A program made the translations under genes and the position numbers. From Trema orientale (Eukaryota; Streptophyta; Magnoliopsida; Rosales; Cannabaceae), in contig JXTC01000018.1 of assembly GCA_002914845.1 (NCBI GenBank), positions 84,110 to 148,109 of the forward strand: a stretch of DNA of 64,000 nucleotides, read 5' to 3'. Of this stretch, positions 48,298-60,369 are shown piece after piece (position 1 is the first letter of the stretch; every line of letters starts with the position of its first letter). The notes under the pieces were generated by a model. It did not search any database. It saw only the letters and a list, made by a program, of their open reading frames with translations, and was not told the DNA's origin.

Positions 48298-49204
48298 ATA
48301 AGGAGCATATGGTAGCATCTAAAAGGAATATTGTTTGCATTTTTTTTTGTTCTTAGAGCAATAACTTTGAACAAAATATTTTTATAATTGTTCCATTGTA
48401 TGCTCAAAAGTCCCAAATTACTTCTAAAATATATTTTTAAATACTACCATGTGCTCCTTGTATATGCACCTCATGTTGCAATTTAGGTAATGCATGGACT
48501 AAATTACTTCAAATCAAAAAATTTAAGAGCTTAATTGCAAAAATTAGAACTTTCCTCAAATTGGATAGTTCAAGGACCATTTGTGTCATTAACCCTATTT
48601 CTTAACATCAAATGACGCAAAACTCCTTTACATTGTGGAGAATGTCGTAATTAAAGCTAAAAGGTGAATTCATGGAATTCGATCAATTTCCATTATAGCA
48701 GTTAAGAATTACTCGTATTTTTGCCAAATGGCTTGACGGTCTGTTTACCAAACTTTCTATGTCAATTATTTTTTTTATATTATTTTTTTTAGATCTATTG
48801 AACTGCACTACAACTTAGAAATCTTCAAATACAAAAGTGAGAGAAAGAAAGAGATGATGAATTGTAAACAAGAGGAAGCTTTACCAGAAAATCAATAAAA
48901 ATCCAGATATATTTTTTTAATTAAATCATAAAGAAAATGAAAGGAGGTCCGTATATGGGTGCCAACTGTTAGGCATAAAGATCTTTCTTTTTAGAAGAGC
49001 TAAAATCTTTAGTCCAAAAAAAAGGGAAAAAAAAGGGTATTAATCTATCATAAAAAATACAACTACCATATTACCTTTCAAAAATCTTTTTTTTTCTTGC
49101 ATTATTTAGTCAAAATTATACGAAAAAAAGATAATAGAAGGACGAAATTTTAAACAATCTCCTAATATAATGGGAATTCTTGCACTAAAAATGAGTTTAG
49201 GAGG
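48298..49204. other. AT-rich intergenic DNA with a stray MITE terminus
   Basis: Apart from the third terminal sequence at about 48479-48600, nothing is recognised. Confidence 0.5.
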
Positions 49205-49797
49205 TGTTATGCGATCTTAAGTTCGCATTAGTCAACGCCAAGAAAGGAAGGTCAACAATCGACTTGCGACAGGTCGCATATGTATTCTCTTGATTGAAGC
49301 TTCTGAGTAAAACAGGTGCGATTAGCATAAAAAGGAAACCAGTTCAAGCTTCATCAAATGAATAAATTACAAAGAAAGGAAAATAAGTTTCTGAATGGAG
49401 ATCGACTAATCATTCCATTTAAGTTATTACCCAATTGTATTGTTACCTGAAATTGTATCTTCTAATTATGTACTTACCTATTTGTATAATTAGGAAACAT
49501 TGCGCCATCCTTACCTATATAAAGGGAGCTCAGTCTCATTATAATTCACGACATAATTTCCTCAAGCACTTCACTACATATTCTATAATTCTTTCTGCTC
49601 TTATCTAGAGACAGAGAGGAACTCTTATAATTCTCCAGAAAACAGTCTAGAACAGTGGACGTAGGCTCATCATTTTTAGGGCTGAACCACTATAAAATTC
49701 GTATTTCTTTATTTACTTTGCTCTATCAATCATTTTTTACACACAAGCCACATCTCGTAATTTCCTAAATTAATTGTTAACAAAACCTCCGTCAATA
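49205..49797 (+). repeat. LTR of the second Ty3/gypsy copy
   Basis: The LTR starts TGTTATGCGATC and ends CCGTCAATA next to TTGGTGCTAGAATGAGG, the probable primer-binding region. Its 3' half matches the palindrome arms at 3669-4259 (GGGCTGAACCACTATAAAAT, CACACAAGCCACATCT). A TATATAAAG sequence at about 49518-49526 is a possible TATA box. The exact 5' limit is inferred from the TGTT...AACA pattern. Confidence 0.8.
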
Positions 49798-49856
49798 ATT
49801 GGTGCTAGAATGAGGGCTATTCCAGCAAAGTGTTCATCAATTTCGCTTCTTCAACA

Positions 49857-51991
49857 ATGGCAAATACCAGAAATACTACCAGAAACACTAGAGTTAGCCA
49901 AAACCAACCCCAAAGTGCTGCTGCTGTCCAGGACGATCCCGCTCAGGATCAACCTATCGTGACCGCACCAGAAAATATTGTCCAAAGATAGGATCGCATG
50001 GAGGATGCACTGGTGAATCTTCAGCAAATCACCAATCAGATTAATGATTCTCTACGATGACTTGTTGAAGGACAGATGGTGACTTCACCACAGCAAGAAT
50101 GCCTCAGAGATTGTCCTGCTCGACAACCTGAAAGAGAAATTCAGATCCGAGAGGCAGGAAATCGCGACCAGCCCAGAACCCAACAGGAGCGTCATACAGA
50201 CTGTACCTCCAACGGGAAAGGCAAGGTCGCAGACTTGCCACAAGAATCTAGTACTGGAAGTTTGGGCACTGATCTTGATCGTGGACAACCTTCTCGGAGA
50301 GCGACCATCAATCATGATCGCCCAAGCAACGAGCAAAATTGTCAATCGAGGAGTGTCTTCGAAAGGATTAGCAGAGAGCCAAGGCAAAATCTTCTAGACC
50401 TAAGACAACATTTGGAATAATGACGTAGTCATGAGCGATCTTCATTGCATCATAACGACCGAAGTCGATCTCATCGCATTATTACTATGGAGTCTTCAAA
50501 AAGGTCGCAGCATACCCTGCCTGACCAACCTACCTTATACCGTAATAACGATCAGAGACCACTTTTACCACCAAATAATGCTCTTCCTTCAGACATTGAT
50601 GTTCATAATTTGAGAATCGCATTAGATGCACTTACTGGCCGGGACGACGAACTCGCTGATGGGTATCGTCAATCGCCATTCAACGGGAAAGTTCGAGCTG
50701 CTGCCTTACCTGCTGGATTCAAACTTCCCACCATAAACACTTTTGACGGAAAAACTGATCCACAGGATCATATGGACTACTTTAGCGACCTGATGGAGCT
50801 TCATCGTGTTGATGATCTCGCACGATGTAGATGTTTTGCTGTAACTCTCACAGGAGCAGCGAAGAAGTGGTTTCGAGGACTTCAGCCTGGTTCGATTTCA
50901 TCTTGGCAACAACTGCAGACTGCGTTCTTGAGACAATTCTAGGCAGCAAAAAACTTCACTGTTCCATTACTCGGCCTGTCTGCTATTCGACAAGGTCTAG
51001 AGGAGACTCTGCGATCTTATCTTAATTGCTTTACCTCAGAGTTGGCGAAAGTTAATAACCCGCCTGAAGGAGGAGTCCTGACTCTAATGATGGCCAGAGT
51101 GCGACCAGAGACTAAATTGTGGGAAGAGTTGCTCGAGCGAGAGTGTAGAACTCTTGAAGACTTTTACTGAAGAGTTGGTCGGCATCTAAGGGTGGAATCT
51201 TCGTGCGAGAATCTTCATAAGACGAAGAAGGAATGAGAGAAAGATATAACAAAAGATGCGACCACGGTCAACAATAATAATAACAAGAAATCGAACAAAA
51301 CAAAGAATGACCAGACAACTGAGAAGCAACCTGAACAGAAGAAACAGGAGATTGTGAGAGCTCCAATGAGATTTAATAATTATACCGAGCTGAACGCACC
51401 CATAGATCACATTTATGCGGTTACTAATCAGCAGGAGTGATATCGTCAACCGGAACCAATAAAATGAGAAAGAGAAAAATGTGATCCCAACAAGTTCTGC
51501 CAGTATCACAATGACATTGGACATGATACCAATAACTGCTATGCCTTGAAGGATGAGATCGAAAGATTAATTAAAGAAGGATGGTTGTGGCAGTACACTG
51601 GGCAGAACAATGAAAGGTGAGAAGAAAACCAACAACAACCTCCTGAAATTCAACACGAAGTGCGAACTATTTTTAGAGAACCGCATGTTGGTGGAGATTC
51701 GAAGAAGGCGCAAGATAGGTATGTACGAGAAGCTCAACAACAACCATTGACCAATATCATGCACTTAGAGCAGCGACAACAAAAGCTTCAACGGGTACCG
51801 AATATGGATATTACCTTCACAGAGCAGGATGCGAGGGAGGTTCATTACCTGCACAATGATGCATTAGTCATAAAAATCAACTGTGGGAGCACGCAATTAT
51901 GGTGAGTATTAGTCGATAATAGAAGTACTGTCGACATCCTATATTATGACGCCTTCAAGAATATAGGGTTAAATGACAATGACTTGAAACC
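49857..51991 (+). pseudogene. Gypsy gag and protease start, single frame with stops
   Basis: Starts MANTRNTT. The frame can be followed without frameshift to 51991. It has a polar N part, the conserved gag core (LPTINTFDGKTDPQDH, KKWFRGLQPGSISS; about 50700-50940) and NPPEGGVLTLMMARVRPE. A Cys/His motif follows (CQYHNDIGHDTNNCYALKDE, near 51500). The protease active-site region is VDNRSTVDILYYDAF (near 51909), where the usual Asp-Gly/Ser is altered. Stops fall at about ten places; several match CAG, CGA or CAA in the sister copy, consistent with C-to-T decay. Not functional. Confidence 0.9.
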
Positions 51992-54200
51992 TGTGATATC
52001 TCAAAATTCCTAAACGACACCCAATTCCTCACATAATTAAATAGCCAATAATAATGTAGTTATATAGCATTTTCAAATATATTATTGTCATGTCTGCATA
52101 CTATTTTAACTTTTGATTTTAAATTATTTATGATTATTAACCCTTATTATGATTTAAGATAATTTGCAATGAACTGCTCTGGAAATGCTCATTGGTACAA
52201 ACTTGACGCGTATTAAATTACTACTCTTAAATAATATATTATTTTTTTGTACTATTTAATTAGAAAATATTTGCTTAGAGAAGTCGTTAATTTTAATTCT
52301 ACCTGTTATGTTAAATTTAATGTTTTATTGTACTTAAATGATCTTCCCATGTTTATGTTTCCTTAATATGATATTAAAATTGAGATCATTTAAGTTCCAG
52401 TAGTCTTTTTTTTTATTTATCAAATTTGATTAAAATCGAGTTCAACATTCTTTAGATCGTATTTTTTTTAAATAGGCTTTATTGTTAAAATTTTATCCTT
52501 AGATATATAATTTTATATGCAACTCACTTAGTTAAATTTTAATTTTTTTACGTGGCAATTGTATTAGTAAGGTTAGTGTACTAATGTTATAAAAAAAATA
52601 TATATATAAAAAAATTAATAATAAAAATCTAAGAACACTGACTTTGGCTTAGTCGGTCACTTTTCCCACAAACTGAATGTTTATCTATTTTAATACTTTA
52701 CATGAGAATGATTACTTATATTCTCCACTAGCTCTTTTCTCCAAAACCTCTCTTTCTCATTCAACTAGTTTAAGTCCACTAAGTGTTTGGAACCACAATT
52801 CTCTCATGACGATTTTAGTGAACTATGTGTGAACATGCAATAGATTCCTTATTGTGAAATTAAAAGGTGATTTCTTAATCTCTTGATACTTCTTATTTAC
52901 GTGTCTTATTTAGTCAATTTCTAGATGACGTTTTCTTTTAAGACTGTATATGTATATGCTAAAATGATAAAGAGCAGGGAATTGATTTTGATGTTAGGAA
53001 GGGGTTGGTTAAGCTTTTACTATTATTATATTTTAGTCTCAATGCCTTTTATATCAGTATGCATGATTTTAGACTTAAGGTGAATTGTTTACTGTTTTGT
53101 ATACTCCCTAGAGGCTTCTCCACGTGCTTGTAACTTTGTATTATATAAGAAATTCTTGTGACTTTGTATTATATACGAAAAGATTATGGGATGGTATATA
53201 TAACACACAAAATTCTAAAATTAATAAACATATATTATCTCAATTGTTTGAATACTATACTTACTATGGTCTATGTTTACTTGTATAAGCCACGAAAGTT
53301 ATGTGGGTTAATTAATTAGTATATTACCGGTATTTTCTTTGCTTTTAGATAATTTTATTCTTTTTTTGGATAAGTTTATTTCTTTTATTACTATTAATTG
53401 TATGATTTGGAAAATTGTGTGTATTTCTATCTATTTACGTATTATGGAAAGTTAAAAGAAAATAATAATAATAATAATAAATAAGAAAAATAAAGTGGCA
53501 CATGTGTATACATAAATGCTAGAGTGGTAACTTAGAGTCAAGCAAATTTTTATTTGATTGTTCTGAAAATATTTTGTATAGTATTTTTTAGATCATGAGA
53601 TTTGATTTTTCTTATTAGGCCTTATGTTCGTTGATTAATTGACAAAATGTTAGGAGCACTAATTTTACTTCCTTATTGGTCTAACCAATATCATGTTATC
53701 TATATAAGGCGGATGCATGTCTTGTTATTATGTACAAACTAATTTACTTGCTATTTTACTTTCTTATACCAAAGTATGTATATCTATATATATGTACGTA
53801 TACCTTAAATTGAGCATCTTTGGACCAAGTGATAAATAATGATTCTTGTATCATTACTTGATTAGTAATCAAATAAACATCTTATGGGTTAAAATACTAG
53901 GAATAGGTCAATTGTACCTTGAGCAAAGAGCATTTCACTAGAAGACATAAGAAAACTCGGAATCGAGGTAAGTAATGTCACATCTGCAATATAAGAAATT
54001 CTTTGTTTCTGTAAATCTGTAAAATATGTGGATATGGAATTATTGAATATATGTACATATGCATATGTTATTCAGTTTTTCATGAGACATGAACACGCGG
54101 TGTATTTATATTGCCTGACAAGTATTGATAAATAGGGTGTGGCGGGCCAGTGCCCAAATATGTGATATGGTTCCTTCGGGGACACCTTGGTATTACAAAA
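51992..54200 (-). mobile_element. LTR-like sequence, inverted relative of the insert at 33905-35730
   Basis: Starts TGTGATATCTCAAAATTCC, the complement of the end of the 33905-35730 insert, and near 54085-54190 shares CATGAGACATGAACACG, GTGTATTTATATTG and GGTTCCTTCGGGGACA with its complement. It lacks the counterpart of the insert's first ~600 bp, and the central 1.9 kb cannot be compared because of the N run. No coding sequence seen. The end near 54200 is approximate. Confidence 0.7.
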
Positions 54201-54220
54201 TTATAAAAAATATATATAAA

Positions 54221-56413
54221 CTATTGTACAGATGAGCTCGCTCCCCCGTCTGCAGCTTTCTCTGTGGCCTCAACATCTTTCCAACTCTTAACGAGTTCAA
54301 CAACGTCGTCGCTAAGGATAGAGAAGTCGAACTCCGGATGCTTGTAGTAAATATTGTAAATGATGGTCGACAAGGCGAAGTCGCTAGCCTTTTCCTCGAG
54401 CTCTTTGACCTCAGTGGCCTTGAGCTCCTCTATTGTTTTGCGACCTGCCTCCTTAGCTGCCTCCTTCAAAGCATCCAGATGTTGAGAGATGGTCTTCTTA
54501 AGCTTAGCATTCTCTTCTTCGAATAGCTTCTTCTCCTGCTTTTCTCGTGCCAAAGATTCCTCCAGCTGCTTTTTCTCTGTCTCGAAGGAGTTTTTCTCGT
54601 CCTCACGAGTCTTCTTCAGGTCCTCGAATGATAAGGCCATCTCTTCAACCTTTTCACCCTTCTCCATGCATTCGAGGACCGGGTCGTACATCAGCATAGC
54701 AGCTGCAGCAGTCTGAAATAAAAGCATATTAGTGCAAGTAAAATACGTCGAAGAATTGAAAAAATTAAGATACTTACATTCGCCAGCATCCTCATTGCTG
54801 CGCCAAATGTGACCTTAGCTGGTCGTCGCTTCATTCTCTCCCAAGCTTCTTCGGAGGTGAAACCATCAATAAAAGCTGCACTAAGGCCAGCCTTTTCTGG
54901 TAACTGGCGAAGAAGCGCGAGGAATTCTTCTTCTCTGCTCGCCTGACTAGCTCCCCTTGAGGAAGTAGCTGGCTCTGTGGATGGCTCAGGCTAGCTCGCA
55001 GGTTTGGAAGGCTGAGGAGGAGGTGAGCTTAAAGGGACGTCCTCGAAGGCGACTTTTCACTTCTTTGAAGTATCAACCTTCTCTTTCCCTTTTGTTGAAG
55101 AGGGAGGCGTGTTGTCTGGAGTCTTGGACTTTGCCATTGACCCCAATGTTGAAGTGGGTGCTCGCAGTCCGCTGCCAATGATCATGTCTACACAAATAAA
55201 GCTTATTAGTTAGTACGCGAGGTATGTGATGCGATAAAAAAAATTTTAATAAGAAAATTACCTTCTTGCGGTTGAGAGGTTGGGGAAGGTGAGGCTTCCG
55301 GTGATAGAGGTTCAGCAGTGGAAGGAGCAGGTATTTTTTGCTTCTTGGACTTGGAAGACGAAGCACCCGTTTCTTTTTTCTTCCTCGATTTCTTTCTTTT
55401 TGAGCACGAGGGCTTGGTTGGACGGTTGGCAGAGTAAGGAAGTTCGGCACCTTTTGGGAACAGCCTGCAAGCGACCAAATTCTTGGTTGTCCCAAGCTTC
55501 TTCCAATCAAATTCTTCTATTGGAAGGGCGTTTATCTTGTATACTCTCGCGAGCTGCGTTTCTCTTGTATACTCTCGCGAGCTGCGTTTCGTTGAGTCCT
55601 GGGCACTCTTTGTTATCTGCGATGACATACAGATGTGATGAGATGAAATATATTTATAGAGAGTTAGTTAAATCAGAAAGCTACCTACCAGGGTTTTGGA
55701 AGAACCCGTTGTCAGCATATTCGAAATGGAAAAATGAATTTTTCCATTTCCCCATATTATTGCGAACTCCATGGATAGTTTTTATCGCTTGATTCGACCA
55801 CTTGCTCGCATAAAAGAAGCCGAAGTTTGAAGGGTTTGATTTCACTTGATAAAACCAAGCGAACAGGAGTGGGAGGTCCTAGACCTAATTTGTGGTATAA
55901 TATATACAAACCTACCATATATCTATAAGTATTTGGGGTAAGTTGAAAGGGAATGACTCTGTAGTAGTCGACAATCGACTTAATGTATAGGTGTAATGGG
56001 AGATGGATGCCACATCTAAGAACTACATCTGAGAATGATGTAGTACCGCGAGGAGGGGTGTATGGTCGATTAAATTCTGTGAGAATACGAAAAAGTATGT
56101 TAATGTTGTAGTCTCGAACGATTTTCTCGAGCTTGTTCGTAGTACAGCTCGTCTTTATGTTGGTGCATGACCAGTCTCCCTCTACATAGTTGTAACCTTT
56201 CGCATATTCAGGGGCATCTCTAATATGTTGAGGCCATTGGTCTTGGGGGAGGTCGCCTATGCGAGGACTACTTTGTCTGGTCCTAGTTATTTCTACTTCG
56301 GGTTGCTAAATATAATCCTCGAGATCTATAGAGCTAGTTTTCGTACTTGCATCTGAGAGTGACGATTCACCAGAGAACGCATTCCTTTTCCTAATCTCCT
56401 CGCTACTAGACAT
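54221..56413 (-). pseudogene. Retroelement gag-like gene with gypsy-type transposase domain and introns
   Basis: Exons as read: 56413-55689, 55616-55262, 55187-54778, 54712-54221, with three short GT-AG introns (72, 74 and 65 nt). The N part (MSSSEEIRKRNAFSGESSLS) leads into a domain like Pfam transposase (putative) gypsy type: LRCGIHLPLHLYIKSIVDYY, LTPNTYRYMVGLYIL, FAWFYQVKSNPSNFGFFY and FHFEYADNGFFQNP. Then come basic and Pro/Ser-rich linkers and a long coiled coil (EDEKNSFETEKKQLEESLAR onward). Lesions: a TAG soon after LEDYI, a frameshift near 55880, a 28-bp tandem duplication at 55536-55591 that shifts frame, and two stops near 55050 and 54990. Such genes accompany plant gypsy elements; their role is unclear. 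Confidence 0.8.
55536..55591. repeat. 28-bp tandem duplication inside the gag-like gene
   Basis: CTTGTATACTCTCGCGAGCT starts at 55536 and again at 55564. Because 28 is not a multiple of three it shifts the reading frame. The frame NKECPGLNETQLARVYKINA is restored if one copy is ignored. Confidence 0.9.
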
Positions 56414-58010
56414 CTGAAAAATAAACATAAGAAGATGTTTAATCCTATGCAAGCATCACTCTACAGGTAAAATCATAAATTGATTTATAAACTAACCTAA
56501 GTGCGACCTAGAAATAGGCGTGCTATTCTGTCTACTTTTACAGGTATATTCGCTATATGCGAGCAATTTGGGGCCATAAAACCTCGAATGGTACCGATAA
56601 CGAGCTGTTTAGTCACCTTGACTCTTATCGAATTCTTTTAATCATGTTTCTATTCTACGGGCTCGAATAATTCTTCAAGTAAATTCGTCATTCAATTTAA
56701 CGGAATGTACCAATTGATTCTTGATTCGACCTAGACAGAATCTAGATTCAATCTTAAATCTGGTTTTGTTTATGGTTTTGATCTATCTATAAATCTGAAA
56801 ATTTTATAAATTTTAGGTTCAAATTTGGGTTTCGTACAACGCTATTAAGAATGTTAATATTCGGTTTGGGAGATGATATTCAAGAGTCTGGGTATATAAA
56901 TATTAGTTCAATGAGTCAATAAAAGAGAGCAGTTCATTCAGAAATGACAACAGTTTGAATTTTTTAGGATAATCCATAATATTGTTTCAATTTATATTAT
57001 GAGTGTCTGAAACAGAAATGGAGAAAGGAGAGAGAACCGACCTTTTTTGGCCTCTAGAAAAATTCTGGATTGGCGTCGCAGTTTGCTAGTGATGGGAAGA
57101 AGGCTTTCTGAGGTTCATCGGAAAAGATGGTGAGTTTGAGAGTGGGGGGCGCCGAGAGGGTTTTTGTCTTACGAATGCTTCAGATTTCAAAGGAAATAGA
57201 AAAAAAAAAAAAGGGAAGAAGAAGAAAGGGTCTATATGTATTTAAAGATTCATCGAATCACTGCCATAGATCAAGGCATTTACTTTTCAGATCTGACGGC
57301 CAAAATTCACACAGGAGCTGAGAAGCTTTTTAACGGCAGCTGAAGGGAGTTCAACAAAAGATTGAAAAAGCAACTCCATGGAAGAAATTCAGAGTCAAAT
57401 CGACGGCGAAATCGAAAAAGAGTTCTAGATCATATGTATAAGACCTGTATTTGTACTCTACTCATATTTCTAGTAGATTGATTACTTACTGGATTAGGTC
57501 CTGTAGATGTAGACACAACCTGGTTGTGTTGAATCACGATAAAAGTCTGGTGTCTCTTCTTTATATTTACCATCTGTTTGTTTTAAATTCTATAAATCTG
57601 GAAATCTGTAAATTTTAGAACCCTAATCTTTGCTAGATTACTCTCAAGGACAAAAAGGTAAGCAATTTTTAGGGGATTTATACAGATTTCGTTATAAAAT
57701 CAAGGTTAAATAAATATTTCAAGAGTTTACGGAAATATACATTAGAAATTCAAATTAAAAAGATGATGTTAAAAATATACATTAGAAATTCAAATTAAAA
57801 AGTTGATGTTAAAGAATTTGGTTGTGATCAACTATTAAATTCGGATTGATCTGCAATTGTGGAGGAATTTTTTTTCCTTTTTTTTTTCTTGGGTTGAAAA
57901 TCAGAGAGTAAATGAGTATTTTTTTTAGGTTGAGAATTAATACAATAATACCATAGAGGTTACTAGAATGATTTTCTTACATATATACCTATTATTGAGC
58001 AACGAAAAGT
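56414..58010. other. Non-coding remains, possible LTR or leader of the gag-like element
   Basis: 57000-57420 is less AT-rich and could be the leader of the minus-strand gag-like gene. About 57480-57600 (TTGTGTTGAATCACGATAAA) resembles the tail of a copia-type LTR, but no partner was found. A 40-bp unit is repeated at 57733-57812 (AAATATACATTAGAAATTCA at 57733 and 57773). No host gene seen. Confidence 0.45.
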
Positions 58011-58014
58011 TTTT

Positions 58015-58388
58015 GGGTAAATTGGAAAAAAATACCATGAGGTTTGAGTATTTTATAATTTAAAACCTAAAGTTTGGACTTTGCGAAATAATATTCTGAG
58101 ATTAAGAATTTTTGAAAATTAATACTCTGAGTTGACTTTTTGAGTAACTTTAACGTGTTAAAAATAATAATATTCTCAAAATTAAGTATAATAATAAGGA
58201 CTAATGTAGTTTTAATAAAGGATATTATTATTTTTTTATTACTAAAATTGGACAAAAAGTAAGTGCAGAGTATTAATTTTAAGAAATTCTTAATCTCATG
58301 CTATTGTTTTTGCAGAGTACAAACTTCATGGTTTAAATTACAGAACTCTCAAACTTCAGGGTATTTTTTTTGTAGTTCACCTGAAAGT
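58015..58388. mobile_element. MITE with about 125-bp inverted ends
   Basis: The left arm (about 58015-58140; ATACCATGAGGTTTGAG, GAGATTAAGAATTTTTGAAA) is reverse-complementary to the right arm (about 58262-58388; complement ATACCCTGAAGTTTGAG, GAGATTAAGAATTTCTTAAA). AAAGTTTTT-like sequence flanks both sides, a possible 9-bp target duplication. No coding capacity. Confidence 0.78.
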
Positions 58389-58421
58389 TTTTTTTTTCCT
58401 TTTTGAGAAAGCTCTCTAGTG

Positions 58422-58463
<42 letters not shown>
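58422..58463. repeat. TA microsatellite
   Basis: A run of about 20 TA units, followed by TGTATGTA. Assembly length is approximate. Confidence 0.9.
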
Positions 58464-58469
<6 letters not shown>

Positions 58470-58874
58470 TTTTTGGCTGGGAAAAAACGTTACATGGGTT
58501 GGCGTATTTTTTCCTACTTATTATGCAGAGTTGTTGCGAATATTAATTGTGACTTGTGAGATGTATATTTTAGGAATGAGTATAAATGGATAATCACTTC
58601 CTTTCTTCAGTTGTTATATTAATTAAAATAAGTTGGATTGAAATTTTAGTTTTATCATAATTAAAATGAATTTGAAATTGGAAAGAGTCTAAATACAAGA
58701 AAATTATAACTATAATAATATTTTTGTCAATTTATAATCAAACACAAAATCTAATATCTTCAAAATCAGGACAAAGATTCTATTGTGCAACCAAACACAA
58801 TAATTGAGCTCCATATTATCCTCTTTAGCTATCCCCACTAATATGAAAACTTTAAACTCTCCATACCTAATGGG

Positions 58875-59665
58875 TAAGGATGACAATTATACCTGCTAAC
58901 TCATTTATCTGCTGGTCTTAGACCCTAATGGGGCAGGTAATACCCGACTATTCGGTTAAACGGAATAAGTACGGGTACTAATTGAAAATCCCGATCTGGG
59001 TATGGGGTGGGTACGGTATAGGTATACCCGTACCGGCCCCACGTACCTGACCCAATTAATTATATATATAAAAAATAAAAAATATATATTAAATATGGTT
59101 GCCAATCCAGTAGGTATTTTTTTTTTTATCTATACATAGGTATCATTTTGGCCAATGAAAATTTATTATGCATTTTTTTTATTATAAAAAGTAAGAGAGA
59201 GAAATAGCATTAATGATGCACGTCTTTTCATGCATCTCATTATAGCCGTTGGATTATCATCTAATGGTGATCCAACGGCTAAAAAAAAATACCTACATAT
59301 AGGGTAAAAAAAAATACCTATTGGATTGGTAACCATTAAATATATGTATAATTTATGTAAAATATACACAAATAAATATGTATATAAAAAAAATTAAGTT
59401 GTATTATTGACGTATTATTAATTTTAGTATATGATATTGTCATTAGATTTTTTCTCTTTAAATTCATTTTTTTTTATTTTTCAAATTATTCAAATAATAT
59501 ATTTTTTTTAATTTTTTACCTAGAACGGGTACCCGTGCGGGTAATACCCGAACCCACCCCGCTAACTTAAACGAGTAAATGGGACAGGTATGAGTTTGAT
59601 TTTTCCCCACGAGTACAGGGGCGTGATAGCTATACCCGCCAGAACCCGACCCATTGTCATCCCTA
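58875..59665. mobile_element. Non-autonomous hAT-like element with nested MITE
   Basis: Starts TAAGGATGACAATTATACC; the right complement is TAGGGATGACAATGGGTCGG, a typical plant hAT terminus. Flanks CTAATGGG (58867-58874) and CTAACGGG (59666-59673) match at seven of eight bases. The interior carries repeated GGGTA/TACCCG words. A MITE is nested at 59097-59334. No transposase. Confidence 0.88.
59097..59334. mobile_element. MITE (GGTTGCCAATCC family), 238 bp, perfect 9-bp TSD
   Basis: Ends GGTTGCCAATCCAGTAGGTA and, on the complement, GGTTACCAATCCAATAGGTA. ATTAAATAT flanks both sides exactly (59088-59096 and 59335-59343). A 9-bp duplication points to the Mutator superfamily. An internal inverted repeat around AGCCGTTGGAT is also present. 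This copy defines the family seen at 43266 and 48044. Confidence 0.92.
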
Positions 59666-59939
59666 CTAACGGGAGGAAATTAGATTTAGTGCCCCTTTTT
59701 GGGCTGGGTATTTCCAACCTGCTCATTTTTAAAAGTTGGATAATATGTTACCCGCTTTTTCAACTAGTGTTCCAATTTTACCCTTGGGCCTTGTGCCTTT
59801 TAGATTTCTCTCTTCCCTCTTCGTTTCTTCCAGAAGAAGACTCTCCATCTCCCTAATCACTTTTTGGCATGCTCTCTCTTCCCTCTTTATCTCTATCTCC
59901 ATCTCTATCATTGGGTCTTTATCTTCTTCTCTTCCATCT

Positions 59940-59943
<4 letters not shown>

Positions 59944-59981
<38 letters not shown>
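59944..59981. repeat. TC microsatellite
   Basis: About 18 TC units within a longer pyrimidine-rich stretch (59800-60010). Confidence 0.9.
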
Positions 59982-59983
<2 letters not shown>

Positions 59984-60369
59984 TCGTGATTTTTAGGCAT
60001 TTTAACGAACATCTATGGGTCTTCCCTCTTTATCTCCATTGGTAGCCATCATCTTCTTCATTGGGTCATAGCCATCATTTCTTCCTTGGTTCAGGTATTC
60101 TTCCCTCTTCGTGATTTTTTTTATTAGATTTGTTTGTGCATTAAAAAGTATAGCAATAACACCTTGTTTAAGATTAAGAAGTAAACTGGTTTCAAGTAAC
60201 TTTGTTAGCCACATCAATGGATAGCTCTAGTGATATTAAGAAGCAATACTAAGTAAAGAATATTCTCCTGCATGCATTTATAGCATACAAATGGACTCAT
60301 GTCCAAAACGAACAAAAAATCGATAAACTAAAACGACAATATCATAATGGAAGCTCCTTTAGGCATTTT

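Larger units (their letters stand above)
49205..51991 (+). mobile_element. Truncated Ty3/gypsy element (LTR, gag, start of protease)
   Basis: Same family as the element at 1-3670 but on the plus strand. It has a complete-looking 5' LTR, gag and the first part of protease. It stops abruptly at 51991, where unrelated LTR-like DNA starts (TGTGATATC at 51992). RT, integrase and 3' LTR are absent. Confidence 0.9.

Noticed and set aside
57127-57321. Small plus-strand frame beginning MVSLRVGGAERV
   Set aside because: No domain, A-rich tract inside, and probably the leader region of the minus-strand gag-like gene.
59590-59996. Pyrimidine-rich frames around the TC microsatellite
   Set aside because: Composition is driven by TC repeats and the end of the hAT-like element; no coding signal.
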